A stretch of DNA of 64,000 nucleotides from assembly GCF_005405925.1 (NCBI RefSeq), contig NZ_BJHV01000001.1, forward strand, positions 558,001 to 622,000, in the 5' to 3' direction. Positions 7,814 to 17,023 of the stretch are shown piece by piece. Every line of letters starts with the position of its first letter. Position 1 is the stretch's first letter. The translations under genes and the position numbers were made by a program. A model generated the notes under the pieces. The model made no database searches, was not told the DNA's origin, and worked only from the letters and a program-made list of their open reading frames with translations. The DNA comes from Streptomyces antimycoticus (GTDB lineage: Bacteria; Actinomycetota; Actinomycetes; Streptomycetales; Streptomycetaceae).

Positions 7814-9760
7814 TCAGCCCGCCGCCAGGTCGCGGACCCTGCGCAGTCCGGCGGTGACATCGGCGAGGGTCGCGCAGTCTCCCACCGCCGCCCCCGCGGG
7901 CAGGACGAGGTTCGTCGGGGGGCGGCGGGCGGCGACGGCGTCGGCCAGGTCGGACAGCGCGGCCCGCAGCCGGGCCGCGAGGGCGGGATCGGGCTGTGGG
8001 GCGCCCTGGTCGAGCCGTACGCCGCAGGCCGTGACCGCGTCCACGATCTTCTCCAGCGCCAGCACCACCGGCGCCCAGGCCGCCAGGTCCCGGCCGAACG
8101 GCGGGTGTTCGGCACCGGCCACCTCCACCGCGCGGCGGGCGTCGGCGAGCGCGCGGTAGGCCTCGCGGCGCAGCCGCAGCCGGGTGGCGTACGGCGCCTC
8201 GGCGGTGAGCACCCGGTCGAGGTGGTCGCGGGTGGCGCGGACGGCGAGCGACAGCCGCACCGACACCTGGGCGCGCGGGCCGCCGAGCCCGGGCAGCGCT
8301 CCGGCGGCCAGCACCACACCGCAGGCCAGCAGCGTGTCGGTGAGCCGGGTGAACCCGGGGTCGGTGTCGCCGCCGAGGTAGACCAGGGAGAGCAGCAGCG
8401 GTGTGAGCACGGCGGTCTGCAGGGCGAAGTGGCGTACCGAGACGGGGATCAGCGCGGAGCAGACCGCCGCGACGACGACCGGCCAGATGGCGGGGGCGCC
8501 CGCATCGGGGGTGACGCCCGCGCCGGGACCGGACAGCGTGGCGAGCCCGCCGAAGACGGCCACGCCCACGGCGGTGCCGAGCGCGCGGGAGACGGCCCGG
8601 GAGACCAGCGGGCCCATGTCGGGCTTGACCAGGAAGGCGGCGGTGGCGGGGAGCCAGAACCAGTGCTCGCCCGGCAGTTGCTGGGCGAGCACGGTGCTGA
8701 CGCCCACGCACAGGGCGACCCGGGCGGCGTACTCCCGGCCCGCCGGGCCGAGCGTACGGCGCAGCCGCTGCCGGTGGCCGGGGACGACCGCGCCGACGGG
8801 GGGCGCCGGTTCGCCGTCGAAGACCCGGGCGGCGAGCAGCACGGCCCGGTGCATGGCCACATTCCCCGCGGTGTCGGGTACGGGGGCGGGCAGCCGGCCC
8901 GGTGGCAGTCCGGTCCGTACCGAGCGGGCCAGTTGGGCGGGGGTGCGCGCGATGCGGTCGGGCACCGGCTCGTTCTCCCACAGAAGGGTCAGGACGCCCT
9001 CGCTGAGTGCTCCGGCCACCGCCAGCCGGTCGCGCAGCCGCCGCTCCTCCTCGTCGAGGCGGTGGAAGGGGAGGCGGTGGGCGTAGAGGGCTTCGTACGC
9101 GGCGTCGTAGGCGGCGGTCAGCCGGCGCCGGGCGGCCTGGCCGCCGTCGGTGCCGACCGCCGTCATCAGGTCGGCCAGGGCGTCGTATACGGCGGCCACC
9201 GTCTCCCGTTCATCGGAGGGCGCGGTCTGGCGTGCGGGGATGACGCGTGGCAGCAGCGTGGCCATCGCGATCACCCATACGGCGCCGATGAGCAACAGGC
9301 CCGCCTTGACCGGCGGGGGCACCGGGACGGGCATGCCCGCGCCGACCACGGCGAGCACCATCAGCTGCACCCCGGCGGCGGAGCTGACCGGCCCGATGGC
9401 GCTGATCGCGCCGGAGACCAGTCCGATGGCGGCGAGGGCGAGCGCGATCCATATCCCGAGGCCCAGCGTGCCCAGCCAGGCCCCGGCCAGCAGACCGACG
9501 GTCCCGGCGAGGGCGGGCAGGCCGATGCGCACGATCCGGGTGGCGCGGGTGGCGGGGCGGTCGTTGACATGGGCGAACATCGCCCCCAGCCCGGCGAGCA
9601 TCCCGAAGGGCAAATGTCCCGACGCCACGCCGACGGCCACCACCGGTCCCACGCCGAGGGCTCCGCGGGCCACCGCCGCCCAGGGGATGGGGTCCCGCAG
9701 CGCCCGCTCCCCGCGCAGGGGGTGCGTCAGCCAGACGGGCGGTGTGGGCAGCGTGCGCAA
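7814..9760 (-). CDS. FUSC family membrane protein (aromatic acid exporter-like)
   Basis: About 648 residues. Two sets of hydrophobic helices (about residues 30-170 and 345-480) are each followed by a long charged cytoplasmic region, the layout of FUSC/YccS/AaeB proteins. The second membrane block contains the conserved-looking HWFWLPATAAFLVKPDMG and RALGTAVGVAVFGG. I chose TTG 9760 because a GGAGG site lies just upstream and similarity begins with the first helices; the open frame reaches 9964. Family members export aromatic carboxylates or fusaric acid. Substrate is unknown here, although several aromatic-acid genes lie in the same window. It converges on the Ada-AlkA gene. Confidence 0.82.
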   Translation of the reverse strand: MRTLPTPPVWLTHPLRGERALRDPIPWAAVARGALGVGPVVAVGVASGHLPFGMLAGLGAMFAHVNDRPATRATRIVRIGLPALAGTVGLLAGAWLGTLGLGIWIALALAAIGLVSGAISAIGPVSSAAGVQLMVLAVVGAGMPVPVPPPVKAGLLLIGAVWVIAMATLLPRVIPARQTAPSDERETVAAVYDALADLMTAVGTDGGQAARRRLTAAYDAAYEALYAHRLPFHRLDEEERRLRDRLAVAGALSEGVLTLLWENEPVPDRIARTPAQLARSVRTGLPPGRLPAPVPDTAGNVAMHRAVLLAARVFDGEPAPPVGAVVPGHRQRLRRTLGPAGREYAARVALCVGVSTVLAQQLPGEHWFWLPATAAFLVKPDMGPLVSRAVSRALGTAVGVAVFGGLATLSGPGAGVTPDAGAPAIWPVVVAAVCSALIPVSVRHFALQTAVLTPLLLSLVYLGGDTDPGFTRLTDTLLACGVVLAAGALPGLGGPRAQVSVRLSLAVRATRDHLDRVLTAEAPYATRLRLRREAYRALADARRAVEVAGAEHPPFGRDLAAWAPVVLALEKIVDAVTACGVRLDQGAPQPDPALAARLRAALSDLADAVAARRPPTNLVLPAGAAVGDCATLADVTAGLRRVRDLAAG

Positions 9761-10110
9761 GGATCCTCCGTGAGGTGGAAATCGTGGGCCTCTTCGAACC
9801 GTACGTGAGCAATGCGGAACTTTCGTAACCTGCGTATTTCCGCCATGTGAGGCGCTGATGCCCCACCTCGCGCCACGGCGGTCCGCGACCCGGATACCCG
9901 GGTGTGACCTGGTGGTTTGGACAGCCTCCCCGGGTCGGCCGGACGGCCTGCCCGGGGTGCACATGCCAGGCTCATATGTCCCGCTGCGTGGCCAGCTTCT
10001 TGCGGAGCGTGTTGTGCTGGGTACGCAGGAGAACTAGCCTCCCTTCCGCCCGTTACCGAACATTCGTCTGGTAACCGCCTTCCGTTGATCCCCCAGTGCC
10101 GGAGAACGCC
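9761..10110. other. Intergenic region between divergent FUSC and ferredoxin genes
   Basis: No convincing gene is seen in these 350 bases. It must hold both promoters. The only clear structure is the inverted repeat at 10052-10075. Open frames here lack ribosome sites and recognisable motifs. Confidence 0.6.
10052..10075. promoter_or_regulatory. GTTACC-N12-GGTAAC inverted repeat before ferredoxin
   Basis: A six-base inverted repeat with a 12-base spacer ends 35 bases before the ferredoxin start. Size and spacing fit an operator for a dimeric repressor, but no regulator gene is adjacent. Confidence 0.4.
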
Positions 10111-10308
10111 ATGCAGGTGACCTTGCATCAGGACAAATGCGTCGCCTCGGGGCAGTGCGTACTCGCCGCCCAGGACGTGTTCGACCAGCGGGACCTGGAC
10201 GGTGTCGCCGTCCTCCTCGACGATCGCCCGCCGGCGGAACTGCACGACGACGTGCGTCAGGCCGCCACCGTCTGCCCCGCCCTGGCCATCGCCCTGGCCG
10301 ACGCGTGA
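10111..10308 (+). CDS. [3Fe-4S] ferredoxin
   Basis: A 65-residue electron-transfer protein. Cys10, Cys16 and Cys55 (CVASGQC and VCP) are the three ligands of a 3Fe-4S cluster; the second position of a 4Fe-4S motif is not Cys. This type usually hands electrons to cytochrome P450. The ATG at 10111 follows GGAG by six bases. Its TGA overlaps the GTG of the reductase, so the two are translationally coupled. No P450 is in this operon; the nearest in the window is at 23849-25084, so the partner is uncertain. Confidence 0.9.
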   Translation: MQVTLHQDKCVASGQCVLAAQDVFDQRDLDGVAVLLDDRPPAELHDDVRQAATVCPALAIALADA

Positions 10309-11546
10309 ACACACCGGGGAACGTCGTGGTCGTGGGCGCCTCGGTCGCGGGGCTCACCGCGGCCGTCACGCTGCGCACCCTGGGATACGACGGAAGGCTC
10401 ACCCTCATCGGCGACGAGCCCCACACGCCCTACAACCGGCCACCGTTGTCCAAGCAGATCCTGGCGGGCACCTGGGAGCCGGACCGGATCAAGCTGCGCA
10501 CCGACGAGGAGCTGTCCGACCTCGACGCACGGCTGCTGTTCGGCAGGTCCGCCACCGGTCTGGACACCGCCGCCCGCCGGGTGGTGCTGGAGGACGGCGA
10601 CAGCGTCTCCTACGACGCCCTGGTCATCGCCACCGGCGTCACCCCCAACAGTCTCCCCGGCGCCCACCATCTGGCCGGGGTGCATCTGCTGCGCACCCTC
10701 GACGACGCCCTCGCGCTGCGCGCCGATCTGCGCCACAAGCCCGGTGTGAAGGTGGCGGTGGTCGGCGCGGGTTTCCTCGGCTCGGAGGCCGCGGCGGCGG
10801 CCCGCAGGATGCAGCTGGACGTCACCATGATCGACCCCCGGCCGGTGCCGATGCGGCGGCAGTTCGGCGACCGGATCGCCGGTCTCGTCGGGCGGCTGCA
10901 CACGAAGAACGGCGTGTCCATGCGCTGCGGCACCGGGGTGCGGCGGTTCTTCGAGTCCGGCGGCCGGGTGACCGGTCTGGAGCTGACCGACGGCACGCTG
11001 CTCGACGCCGATGTCGTGGTGGTCGCCATCGGTGCCGCCCCGGCGGTCGGCTGGCTGGCGGGATCCGGACTGGAGCTGGGCAACGGTGTCGAATGCGATC
11101 CCACCTGCCGTGCCGCGCCCGGTGTCTACGCGGCCGGTGATGTCGCCTCGTGGCACAACGACCACTTCGGCTGCCGGATGCGGCTGGAACACCGGCTGAA
11201 CGCGACGGAGCAGGCCCAGGCCGTCGCCCGCAATGTGCTCGGCGAGGGCCAACCGTTCGCCCCCGTGCCGTACTTCTGGACCGACCAGTACGACGCCCAT
11301 ATCCAGGCGTACGGCATATTCCCCGCCGACGCCGAACTCGCCGTGCTCCACGGCGAGCTCGAAGGCGGCCACTTCGTCGTGGCCTACGGACACCGGGGCC
11401 GGGTGGTCGGGGTGCTCGGCTGGAACAGCCCGTGCGAGCTGCGCAAACTGCGTCAACTCGTGGTCGACCGGGCACCATGGACATCGATCCTGCCCACCCC
11501 GCCCACGGTGTGGCCCGGCCGACACCTCTCGGCCAGTCTCCGGTGA
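10305..11546 (+). CDS. NAD(P)/FAD-dependent ferredoxin reductase
   Basis: A 413-residue flavoprotein of the putidaredoxin-reductase/BphA4 type. It has the FAD motif VVVGASVAGLTAA at the N-terminus, the NAD(P) motif VAVVGAGFLGSEAA near residue 150, and a second FAD motif VYAAGDVASW near residue 275, then the C-terminal reductase domain. The GTG start overlaps the ferredoxin stop (GTGA). Together they form a complete P450-supporting redox chain from NAD(P)H to a monooxygenase located elsewhere. Confidence 0.92.
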   Translation: MNTPGNVVVVGASVAGLTAAVTLRTLGYDGRLTLIGDEPHTPYNRPPLSKQILAGTWEPDRIKLRTDEELSDLDARLLFGRSATGLDTAARRVVLEDGDSVSYDALVIATGVTPNSLPGAHHLAGVHLLRTLDDALALRADLRHKPGVKVAVVGAGFLGSEAAAAARRMQLDVTMIDPRPVPMRRQFGDRIAGLVGRLHTKNGVSMRCGTGVRRFFESGGRVTGLELTDGTLLDADVVVVAIGAAPAVGWLAGSGLELGNGVECDPTCRAAPGVYAAGDVASWHNDHFGCRMRLEHRLNATEQAQAVARNVLGEGQPFAPVPYFWTDQYDAHIQAYGIFPADAELAVLHGELEGGHFVVAYGHRGRVVGVLGWNSPCELRKLRQLVVDRAPWTSILPTPPTVWPGRHLSASLR

Positions 11547-11567
11547 CCGCGACGTCAATTTCCGGCC

Positions 11568-13055
11568 ATGCGCTCTCGCGACCCTGGCGGGGTGCTGCGT
11601 CGTGTTCTCGTCCAAGGTGTCGCCGTCCCTCCGGGTCACTGCCGGCTTCTCGGCCTCGCTGGGTCAGTGGCCCTGGCGGCGGGCGGGGCGGCGGCCGGGG
11701 CGCTGCCGGTGGGGGACGCCCTCACCCCTGACTCCGCGAGAGAGGCGCTCGGGCTGATCAGCACCTATTTCGGGCTGGTGCTGCTGATCGCGGCATGGTG
11801 GCTGCTGGGGCGCGAGGTGCGCGGACCGCGGCCGCCCGGCCCCCGCTCCCTGCTGCTCACGCTCGCCACCTGGGCGGCTCCCCTGCTGCCCGGGCCGCCG
11901 CTGTTCAGCCGGGATGTGTACAGCTATCTCGCCCAGGGCGCCATGGTGCACGCCCGGATCGACGTCTACACCCACGGCCCCATACGGCTCGGCGGGCCGC
12001 TGGCGGAACAGGTGGCGCCGGTGTGGCAGCACACCCCGACGCCGTACGGCCCGGTCTCGCTGGCCTTCGAATCCGCCGTCGCCCACGCCTCGCGCGCCGA
12101 GCCGTCCCTCGGGGTGATCGGGCTGCGGCTGATCGCGCTGCTCGGGGTGGCGGCGATGGTTCTGGCGCTGCCCGTTCTGGCCCGCCGCTGCGGCACCGAC
12201 CCGAGCGCCGCCCTGTGGCTGGGGGCGCTCAACCCTCTCCTGCTGCTGCATCTGGTGGGCGGGGCGCACAATGATGCCGTGATGCTCGGGCTGCTCGGGG
12301 CCGGGCTGGTGGCCGCGACGGGCCGATGGCCGGCCTGCGGCGCGGTGCTGGTCACGCTCGCCGCCCTGGTCAAGGCTCCGGCCGCGCTGGGGCTGCTGGC
12401 GGTGGCCACGCTATGGGTGCGCCGGGTGGAGGGCCGCAGGCGCCGCGTCGGCGCCGTGGCGGCCACCGGGGCGCTGGCCCTGGCCACCACCGGAGTGGCG
12501 ACGGCCGTCACCGGCACCGGCTACGGCTGGATCTCGGCGCTCACCACCCCGGCCTCACCGGACAACTGGGCGCTCACCAGCACGCTTGGCCGCGCCACCG
12601 GCGCCCTGCTGGAGGCCGTCGGCAGCGGTCTGGCTCCGCTGGCCGCGCCCGCGTGGCACGGTCTGGGGCTGCTGGCCACCGCCGTGGCCATAGGGATCGC
12701 CTGGCTGCGTCCACCCCGCCCGCGGCCCGTGTACGCGCTGGGGCTGAGCCTGATAGCGGTGGCCGTGCTGGGCCCGGCGATCCGGCCCTGGTACGTGCTG
12801 TGGGGGCTGTTCGTGATCGCGGCGGCCGGGCCGGGCGGAACGGTGCGCAAGGCGGTGGTGGCCGGGAGCGGGGTGCTCACGCTGGCTGTGCTGCCCAACG
12901 GGTTCGCGCCGGATTCGCGGCAGCTGACGTTCGCCGTGTGCGGGGGCGTGCTCGCGGTGTGCGCGCTGTGGTGCGCACGGCACGCACCGGGGTTCGCCAC
13001 CGGCACCCCGCTCTCCACCGTCCACGGCGGCCACCGATCGGAGCGTTCGGCATGA
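11568..13055 (+). CDS. mptB: MptB-like polyprenol-phosphomannose alpha-1,6-mannosyltransferase
   Basis: About 495 residues with many membrane helices and the GT-C pattern: an acidic pair in the first external loop (FSRDVYSYLAQGAMV) and a conserved TPTPYGPVSLAFE segment. MptB in mycobacteria and corynebacteria extends the mannan core of lipoglycans from polyprenol-phosphate-mannose outside the membrane. No good ribosome site precedes ATG 11568, so a GTG near 11592 is an alternative. Its stop overlaps the next start as ATGA; with the GT87 and flippase-like genes it forms one operon. Confidence 0.82.
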   Translation: MRSRDPGGVLRRVLVQGVAVPPGHCRLLGLAGSVALAAGGAAAGALPVGDALTPDSAREALGLISTYFGLVLLIAAWWLLGREVRGPRPPGPRSLLLTLATWAAPLLPGPPLFSRDVYSYLAQGAMVHARIDVYTHGPIRLGGPLAEQVAPVWQHTPTPYGPVSLAFESAVAHASRAEPSLGVIGLRLIALLGVAAMVLALPVLARRCGTDPSAALWLGALNPLLLLHLVGGAHNDAVMLGLLGAGLVAATGRWPACGAVLVTLAALVKAPAALGLLAVATLWVRRVEGRRRRVGAVAATGALALATTGVATAVTGTGYGWISALTTPASPDNWALTSTLGRATGALLEAVGSGLAPLAAPAWHGLGLLATAVAIGIAWLRPPRPRPVYALGLSLIAVAVLGPAIRPWYVLWGLFVIAAAGPGGTVRKAVVAGSGVLTLAVLPNGFAPDSRQLTFAVCGGVLAVCALWCARHAPGFATGTPLSTVHGGHRSERSA

Positions 13056-14269
13056 CGGGGCCCACCACATCTCGCGGACGGCTGGTACTGGCACTCGCCC
13101 TCACGGTGGCGGTGGGGCTCTTCCTGGCCTTCGTCCCGCTGCACCGGGACTGGTTCGACCTGAACGTCTACTACGGCGCCGTGGGCCACTGGCTGCGGGA
13201 CGGCCGGATCTACGACTTCACCATCCCCGGCGCGGACGGGGCCGACTACGGCTTCACCTATCCGCCCTTCGCCGCGCTGTGCATGCTGCCGATGGCCCTG
13301 TTCGACTGGCCGGCCGCGATCACCCTGAGCATGGTGCTCAACGTGGCGGCCTCGGCCACCCTGCTGACCTGGCTGATCGGCCCGATCGTCCGTCGGCACG
13401 GCTGGAACAAGTGGTTCGCCTTCGTGGTGGCGGCCTGTCTGTTCGCCCTGCTGGAGCCGGTGCGGGACACCTTCAGCTTCGGGCAGGTCAATCTGCTGCT
13501 GCTGGTGCTGGTGTTCTTCGACGCCTGGCTGCTGTCCACCGGGCGTGGCCGGTTCGCCGGCTGCGGTATCGGGCTCGCCGCCGCCATCAAGCTCACCCCG
13601 GCGATCTTCATCGGCTATCTGCTGATCACCCGGCGGTGGCGCGCCGCGGCGACGGCCACGGCCACCGCCGCGGCCGCCACCCTGCTCGCCCTGGCGGTGG
13701 CGCCGGGGGCCTCACGGGTCTACTGGACCGAGGCGCTGTGGGACACCGACCGGATCGGTGTGCTCAGTTACGTCTCCAACCAGTCGTGGGAAGGGGTGCT
13801 GGCCCGGCTGGTCGACCCGGTTCCGCCGAGCGGGGTGGTGTGGGGGCTCGGGGTGCTCGCCGTGCTGGCCGTCTGGGCGCGCCGGGTGCGCTGGGCGGCG
13901 GCCGTCGGGGACGAGCGGGCCGGATTCGCGCTGACCGGGGTCGCCGCCTGTCTGATCAGCCCGATCACCTGGGTGCACCATCTGGTGTGGCTGATTCCGG
14001 CCCTGGCGGTGCTCGTCGACAGCGGGCTGCGCCCGGACGCGCCACCGGCCCGGCGCAGGCTGCTGCTCCGGGTCTGTGCGGTGGTGTACGTGCTCCTCTG
14101 CAGCAGCGTGGTGTGGCTGTGGCGGTTCGACTCCACCGGGGTGGACGGCTTCCTCGGCAGCAACGCCTATGTGTGGATCTGCCTCGGCCTGCTGATCGCG
14201 CTCCCGCTGCGCGGCGCGCGTTCCGCGGACATGCTGAGTCAAGAGCCCTATCCGGCACGTATCCCATGA
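13052..14269 (+). CDS. GT87 family polyprenol-dependent mannosyltransferase
   Basis: A 405-residue integral membrane protein with about ten helices. The first loop has DWFDLNVYYGAVGHW and FTYPPFAAL, and later FGQVNLLLL and AAIKLTPAIF, all typical of the GT87/DUF2029 alpha-mannosyltransferases (PimE-like) using polyprenol-phosphate sugars. ATG 13052 overlaps the MptB stop by four bases. It probably adds further sugar residues to the same glycan as the MptB-like enzyme. Confidence 0.88.
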   Translation: MTGPTTSRGRLVLALALTVAVGLFLAFVPLHRDWFDLNVYYGAVGHWLRDGRIYDFTIPGADGADYGFTYPPFAALCMLPMALFDWPAAITLSMVLNVAASATLLTWLIGPIVRRHGWNKWFAFVVAACLFALLEPVRDTFSFGQVNLLLLVLVFFDAWLLSTGRGRFAGCGIGLAAAIKLTPAIFIGYLLITRRWRAAATATATAAAATLLALAVAPGASRVYWTEALWDTDRIGVLSYVSNQSWEGVLARLVDPVPPSGVVWGLGVLAVLAVWARRVRWAAAVGDERAGFALTGVAACLISPITWVHHLVWLIPALAVLVDSGLRPDAPPARRRLLLRVCAVVYVLLCSSVVWLWRFDSTGVDGFLGSNAYVWICLGLLIALPLRGARSADMLSQEPYPARIP

Positions 14270-14290
14270 AGGACAGGAGTGTCCGGACCG

Positions 14291-15310
14291 ATGCCTGACG
14301 TGATGCCATGCCCCGCGGGGCAGCCGCTGGAGCAGCCCCTGGACCAGCCCGTGAAGCGGGCGGGTCGCTGGGCCCTGCTCCGGCGGCTTCCGCTGCGCCA
14401 GATCCTGTGCCTGCTGCCGCTGCTCGTCGTCGGCTACTGGGTGGTCCAGCACCGGTCGCTGATCGGCTCCGGCGCCCGTCAGATGTTCACCGCCAATCCG
14501 TACTGGCTGCTGACGGCGGTGGCCACGACCGGGCTCGGCTGGGTGGCCGTGTCGTTCGCCCGGCAGGGCACGGTGCTGGAGCGGCTGCCGGCCGGGCGGC
14601 TGTTCGCCACTCAGTTCGCCGCGGGGGCGGCCAATCATCTGCTGCCGTCGGGGATCGGCGCGAGCGCGGTGAACATCCGGTTCATGACCGGCTGCGGGCT
14701 GCCGCCCGCCCGTTCCTCGGCAGCACTCGCCCTGTACTTCCTGGCGGAGGCCACGACCCGGGTGGGGCTGCTGGTGGTGCTGCTCCTGGTGTTTCCCCAG
14801 GCGCTGCGGCTGGGCCCGCTGCTCCCGGAGTCGGTGAGCGGGATGGTGGTGGCCGGCGCGGTGGTGGCGGCCGGGGCACTGGTGGCCGGGGTGGCGCTGA
14901 TCCGTCCGGTGCGCCGGATCGTGGTGAGGTTTTTCCGCACTGCGATGGCCGACGCCCGGTCGCTGCACCTGCGGCCGTCCAGGGCGCTGGCGCTGTGGGG
15001 TGGTTCGCTGGCGTTTCCCCTGCTGCAGGCGGCGGGGCTGGTGGCGGTCGCCCTGGCACTGGAGCTCGAGGTTCGGCCGGCGCATGTGATGCTCGCGTAT
15101 CTTGCCGCCACGGCGGTGGCCGCGGTCGTCCCCTCCCCCGGTGGTATCGGTTCGGTCGACGCGGCGCTGGTCATCGCGCTGGTCGCGGCGGGGGCGCCGG
15201 TCGAGGCGGCCACGTCCACGGTGCTGGCGTACCGCTTCATCACGGTGTGGCTGCCGCTGATCCCCGGGGCGCTGGTGCTGGGCGGGCTGGTGCGCTCGAA
15301 GATCGTCTGA
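14291..15310 (+). CDS. Lysylphosphatidylglycerol synthase TM/YbhN-type flippase-like protein
   Basis: About 339 residues with eight or so membrane helices and the family motif PSPGGIGSVDAALV near the C-terminus, plus LLPSGIGASAVNIRF. This is the AglD2/MprF N-domain superfamily, some of whose members move lipid-linked sugars or lipids. Third gene of the operon, so transfer of the glycan or its lipid carrier is a reasonable guess. AGGAG lies 11 bases before ATG 14291; a GTG at 14279 overlaps that site. Confidence 0.82.
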   Translation: MPDVMPCPAGQPLEQPLDQPVKRAGRWALLRRLPLRQILCLLPLLVVGYWVVQHRSLIGSGARQMFTANPYWLLTAVATTGLGWVAVSFARQGTVLERLPAGRLFATQFAAGAANHLLPSGIGASAVNIRFMTGCGLPPARSSAALALYFLAEATTRVGLLVVLLLVFPQALRLGPLLPESVSGMVVAGAVVAAGALVAGVALIRPVRRIVVRFFRTAMADARSLHLRPSRALALWGGSLAFPLLQAAGLVAVALALELEVRPAHVMLAYLAATAVAAVVPSPGGIGSVDAALVIALVAAGAPVEAATSTVLAYRFITVWLPLIPGALVLGGLVRSKIV

Positions 15311-15324
15311 CCCGGCGGGGTCAG
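15307..15324. terminator. Short bidirectional hairpin between convergent genes
   Basis: CTGACCC-GGCG-GGGTCAG forms a perfect seven-base stem that includes both stop codons of the converging genes. Confidence 0.55.
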
Positions 15325-16433
15325 GGATGGCGCAGGGTGAGCACGTCGTCGGGCCGGACGTCGATATGCGAGCCGAAGCCGGCCCCGGCCTGGTCGAGGG
15401 TCGCGCCCAGCCATACGGCGTCCTCGTGGCCGGTGCGCTCCAGCCGCATCCGCCGTGAGCGCAGGGGCACCATGCGCAGGTTCATCAGGCGGCCGGTGTC
15501 CGGGTCCACCTCGGGGAAGTAGAGCAGTCGCAGATCGTCGCGGTACCGCTCGTAGCCGCCGATGCCCTCGTAGTCGTCGACCACGTCGCCGCAGCCGTAG
15601 AGGATCAGCTTGCCGCGGTACACCTCGAGCGGGCGGGGGTGGTGGGAGGAGTGGCCGTGGACGAGGTCCACACCGCCGTCGATCAGGGCGTGGGCGAAGT
15701 GGATCTGGTCCGGTGAGACGCCGTATCCCCAGTTGCCGCCCCAGTGGACCGAGGCCACGGCGATGTCGCCGGGGTGACTGAGCTGCCGTACGCGGTCGGT
15801 GATCGCGGCGGCGCGGGCGTCGGACAGATCGGGCAGGAAGTCGACCCCGGGCCGGTCCTCGGCCGCGGCCCACCGGCCCGGAATGCCACTGGAGGCCGCG
15901 CCGAACGAGAACACCAGCACCCGGCGGTGGTCACCGGCCGGGACGACGGCGGGGCGCCGCGCGGCTGCCGTGTCACGGCCCGCTCCGGCCACCCGGAGTC
16001 CGGCGGCGGCGAGGGTGTCGAGTGTCTCCTCCAGCCCGCGCCGGCCGCCGTCGAGCACATGGTTGTTGGCCAGGACGCAGACGTCGGGCCGGACGGCGGT
16101 CAGGCAGGGGAGGTTGTCCGGGCTCATCCGGTAGTGGACATCCTTCCCCGAGGCGAACTCCTCGCTGCGCGTGACGCTCGTCTCCAGGTTGAGCACCCGG
16201 ACATCGGGCGCCTCCTCGTCCAGTACCGCCAGGGCGTCGCCCCAGGGCCACGAGAAGTCGACCGGGCGCGGGATCGGGCCGTTCGCCTCCTCGGCCAGCT
16301 CGACATAGGCCCGGGAGTCGCGGATGAAGGGCTCGTGGAGCTCCGGGTCGCCGGGGTGCGGCAGGATCTGGTCGACACCGCGGGCGAGCATCACATCGCC
16401 GCAGAGGAACAGCGTCACCGCTGTGCCGTGCAT
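15321..16433 (-). CDS. CapA family protein (metallophosphatase-like)
   Basis: A 370-residue single-domain protein. The N-terminus has FLCGDVMLARG, then VLNLETSVT, VCVLANNHVLDGG, ASVHWGGNWGY and LVHGHSSHHPRPLEVY. These are the metal-binding blocks of the calcineurin-like fold in CapA/PgsA proteins of poly-gamma-glutamate or capsule synthesis. It has no signal peptide or membrane anchor, unlike PgsA, so a cytoplasmic phosphatase role is possible. It converges on the glycan operon. Confidence 0.88.
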   Translation of the reverse strand: MHGTAVTLFLCGDVMLARGVDQILPHPGDPELHEPFIRDSRAYVELAEEANGPIPRPVDFSWPWGDALAVLDEEAPDVRVLNLETSVTRSEEFASGKDVHYRMSPDNLPCLTAVRPDVCVLANNHVLDGGRRGLEETLDTLAAAGLRVAGAGRDTAAARRPAVVPAGDHRRVLVFSFGAASSGIPGRWAAAEDRPGVDFLPDLSDARAAAITDRVRQLSHPGDIAVASVHWGGNWGYGVSPDQIHFAHALIDGGVDLVHGHSSHHPRPLEVYRGKLILYGCGDVVDDYEGIGGYERYRDDLRLLYFPEVDPDTGRLMNLRMVPLRSRRMRLERTGHEDAVWLGATLDQAGAGFGSHIDVRPDDVLTLRHP

Positions 16434-16519
16434 ATCTCAACGATCGCATAGCCCGCGCCATGAGTGACCGTGCCCACGGCGGGGACCCGGAGGTGTGGAC
16501 GCACAGGGAGGTGCGGCGG

Positions 16520-16906
16520 ATGAACAGAGCGGAAACGGATGAGAGCCCGCTGCGGCCCCGGGACCTGGAGGAGGCCGCGGCCCGGCTGTCGGAGCGGGCG
16601 GGCCGGCTGCGGTCGCAGCTCGCCCGGACGGAGGAGGCGGCGTCCGCGTTGCGCGCGGACTGCGATCTCGACGCGGGGGACTCGGGTGCGAAGGCCATGA
16701 CGCTCCGCGAGTTGCGCTCGCGTGCGGAGGCGGATGAGGCCCTGCTGGAGCGGACCGCCGCGGCGCTCGACCGGCTGCGCGCCGGATCCTTCGGGATCTG
16801 CACGCGATGCGGCCGGCCTCAGGGCCGGGAGCGGTCGCTGGCCCTGCCCCACACGGAGCTGTGTGTCGTATGCGCCGAGGAGCGAGAGGCGGGACCGGGC
16901 GGATGA
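16520..16906 (+). CDS. DksA/TraR-type C4 zinc-finger protein
   Basis: 128 residues. A long N-terminal helical hairpin (about residues 15-85, rich in Arg, Glu and Ala) is followed by a four-Cys zinc finger, CTRCG...CVVC, as in DksA-like proteins that reach into RNA polymerase. I chose ATG 16520, eight bases after GGGAGG; the ATG at 16460 has no ribosome site. It lies next to a sigma factor gene read in the opposite direction. Confidence 0.85.
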   Translation: MNRAETDESPLRPRDLEEAAARLSERAGRLRSQLARTEEAASALRADCDLDAGDSGAKAMTLRELRSRAEADEALLERTAAALDRLRAGSFGICTRCGRPQGRERSLALPHTELCVVCAEEREAGPGG

Positions 16907-16913
16907 GGCGCGC

Positions 16914-16960
16914 CCCGCACACGGCGTTCCCGCACACGGCGTTCCCGCTCACCGCGTCCT
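16914..16960 (+). repeat. Short 15-base tandem repeat
   Basis: Two exact CGCACACGGCGTTCC units and a degenerate third lie just after the zinc-finger gene, in the gap before the sigma factor stop. Probably slippage. Confidence 0.6.
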
Positions 16961-17023
16961 CGCTCATGGCTTCTGGGCTCGGGGCGGTGGCCGCCAGGGG
17001 CGCGGTCGCCGGGGACGGGGGCG

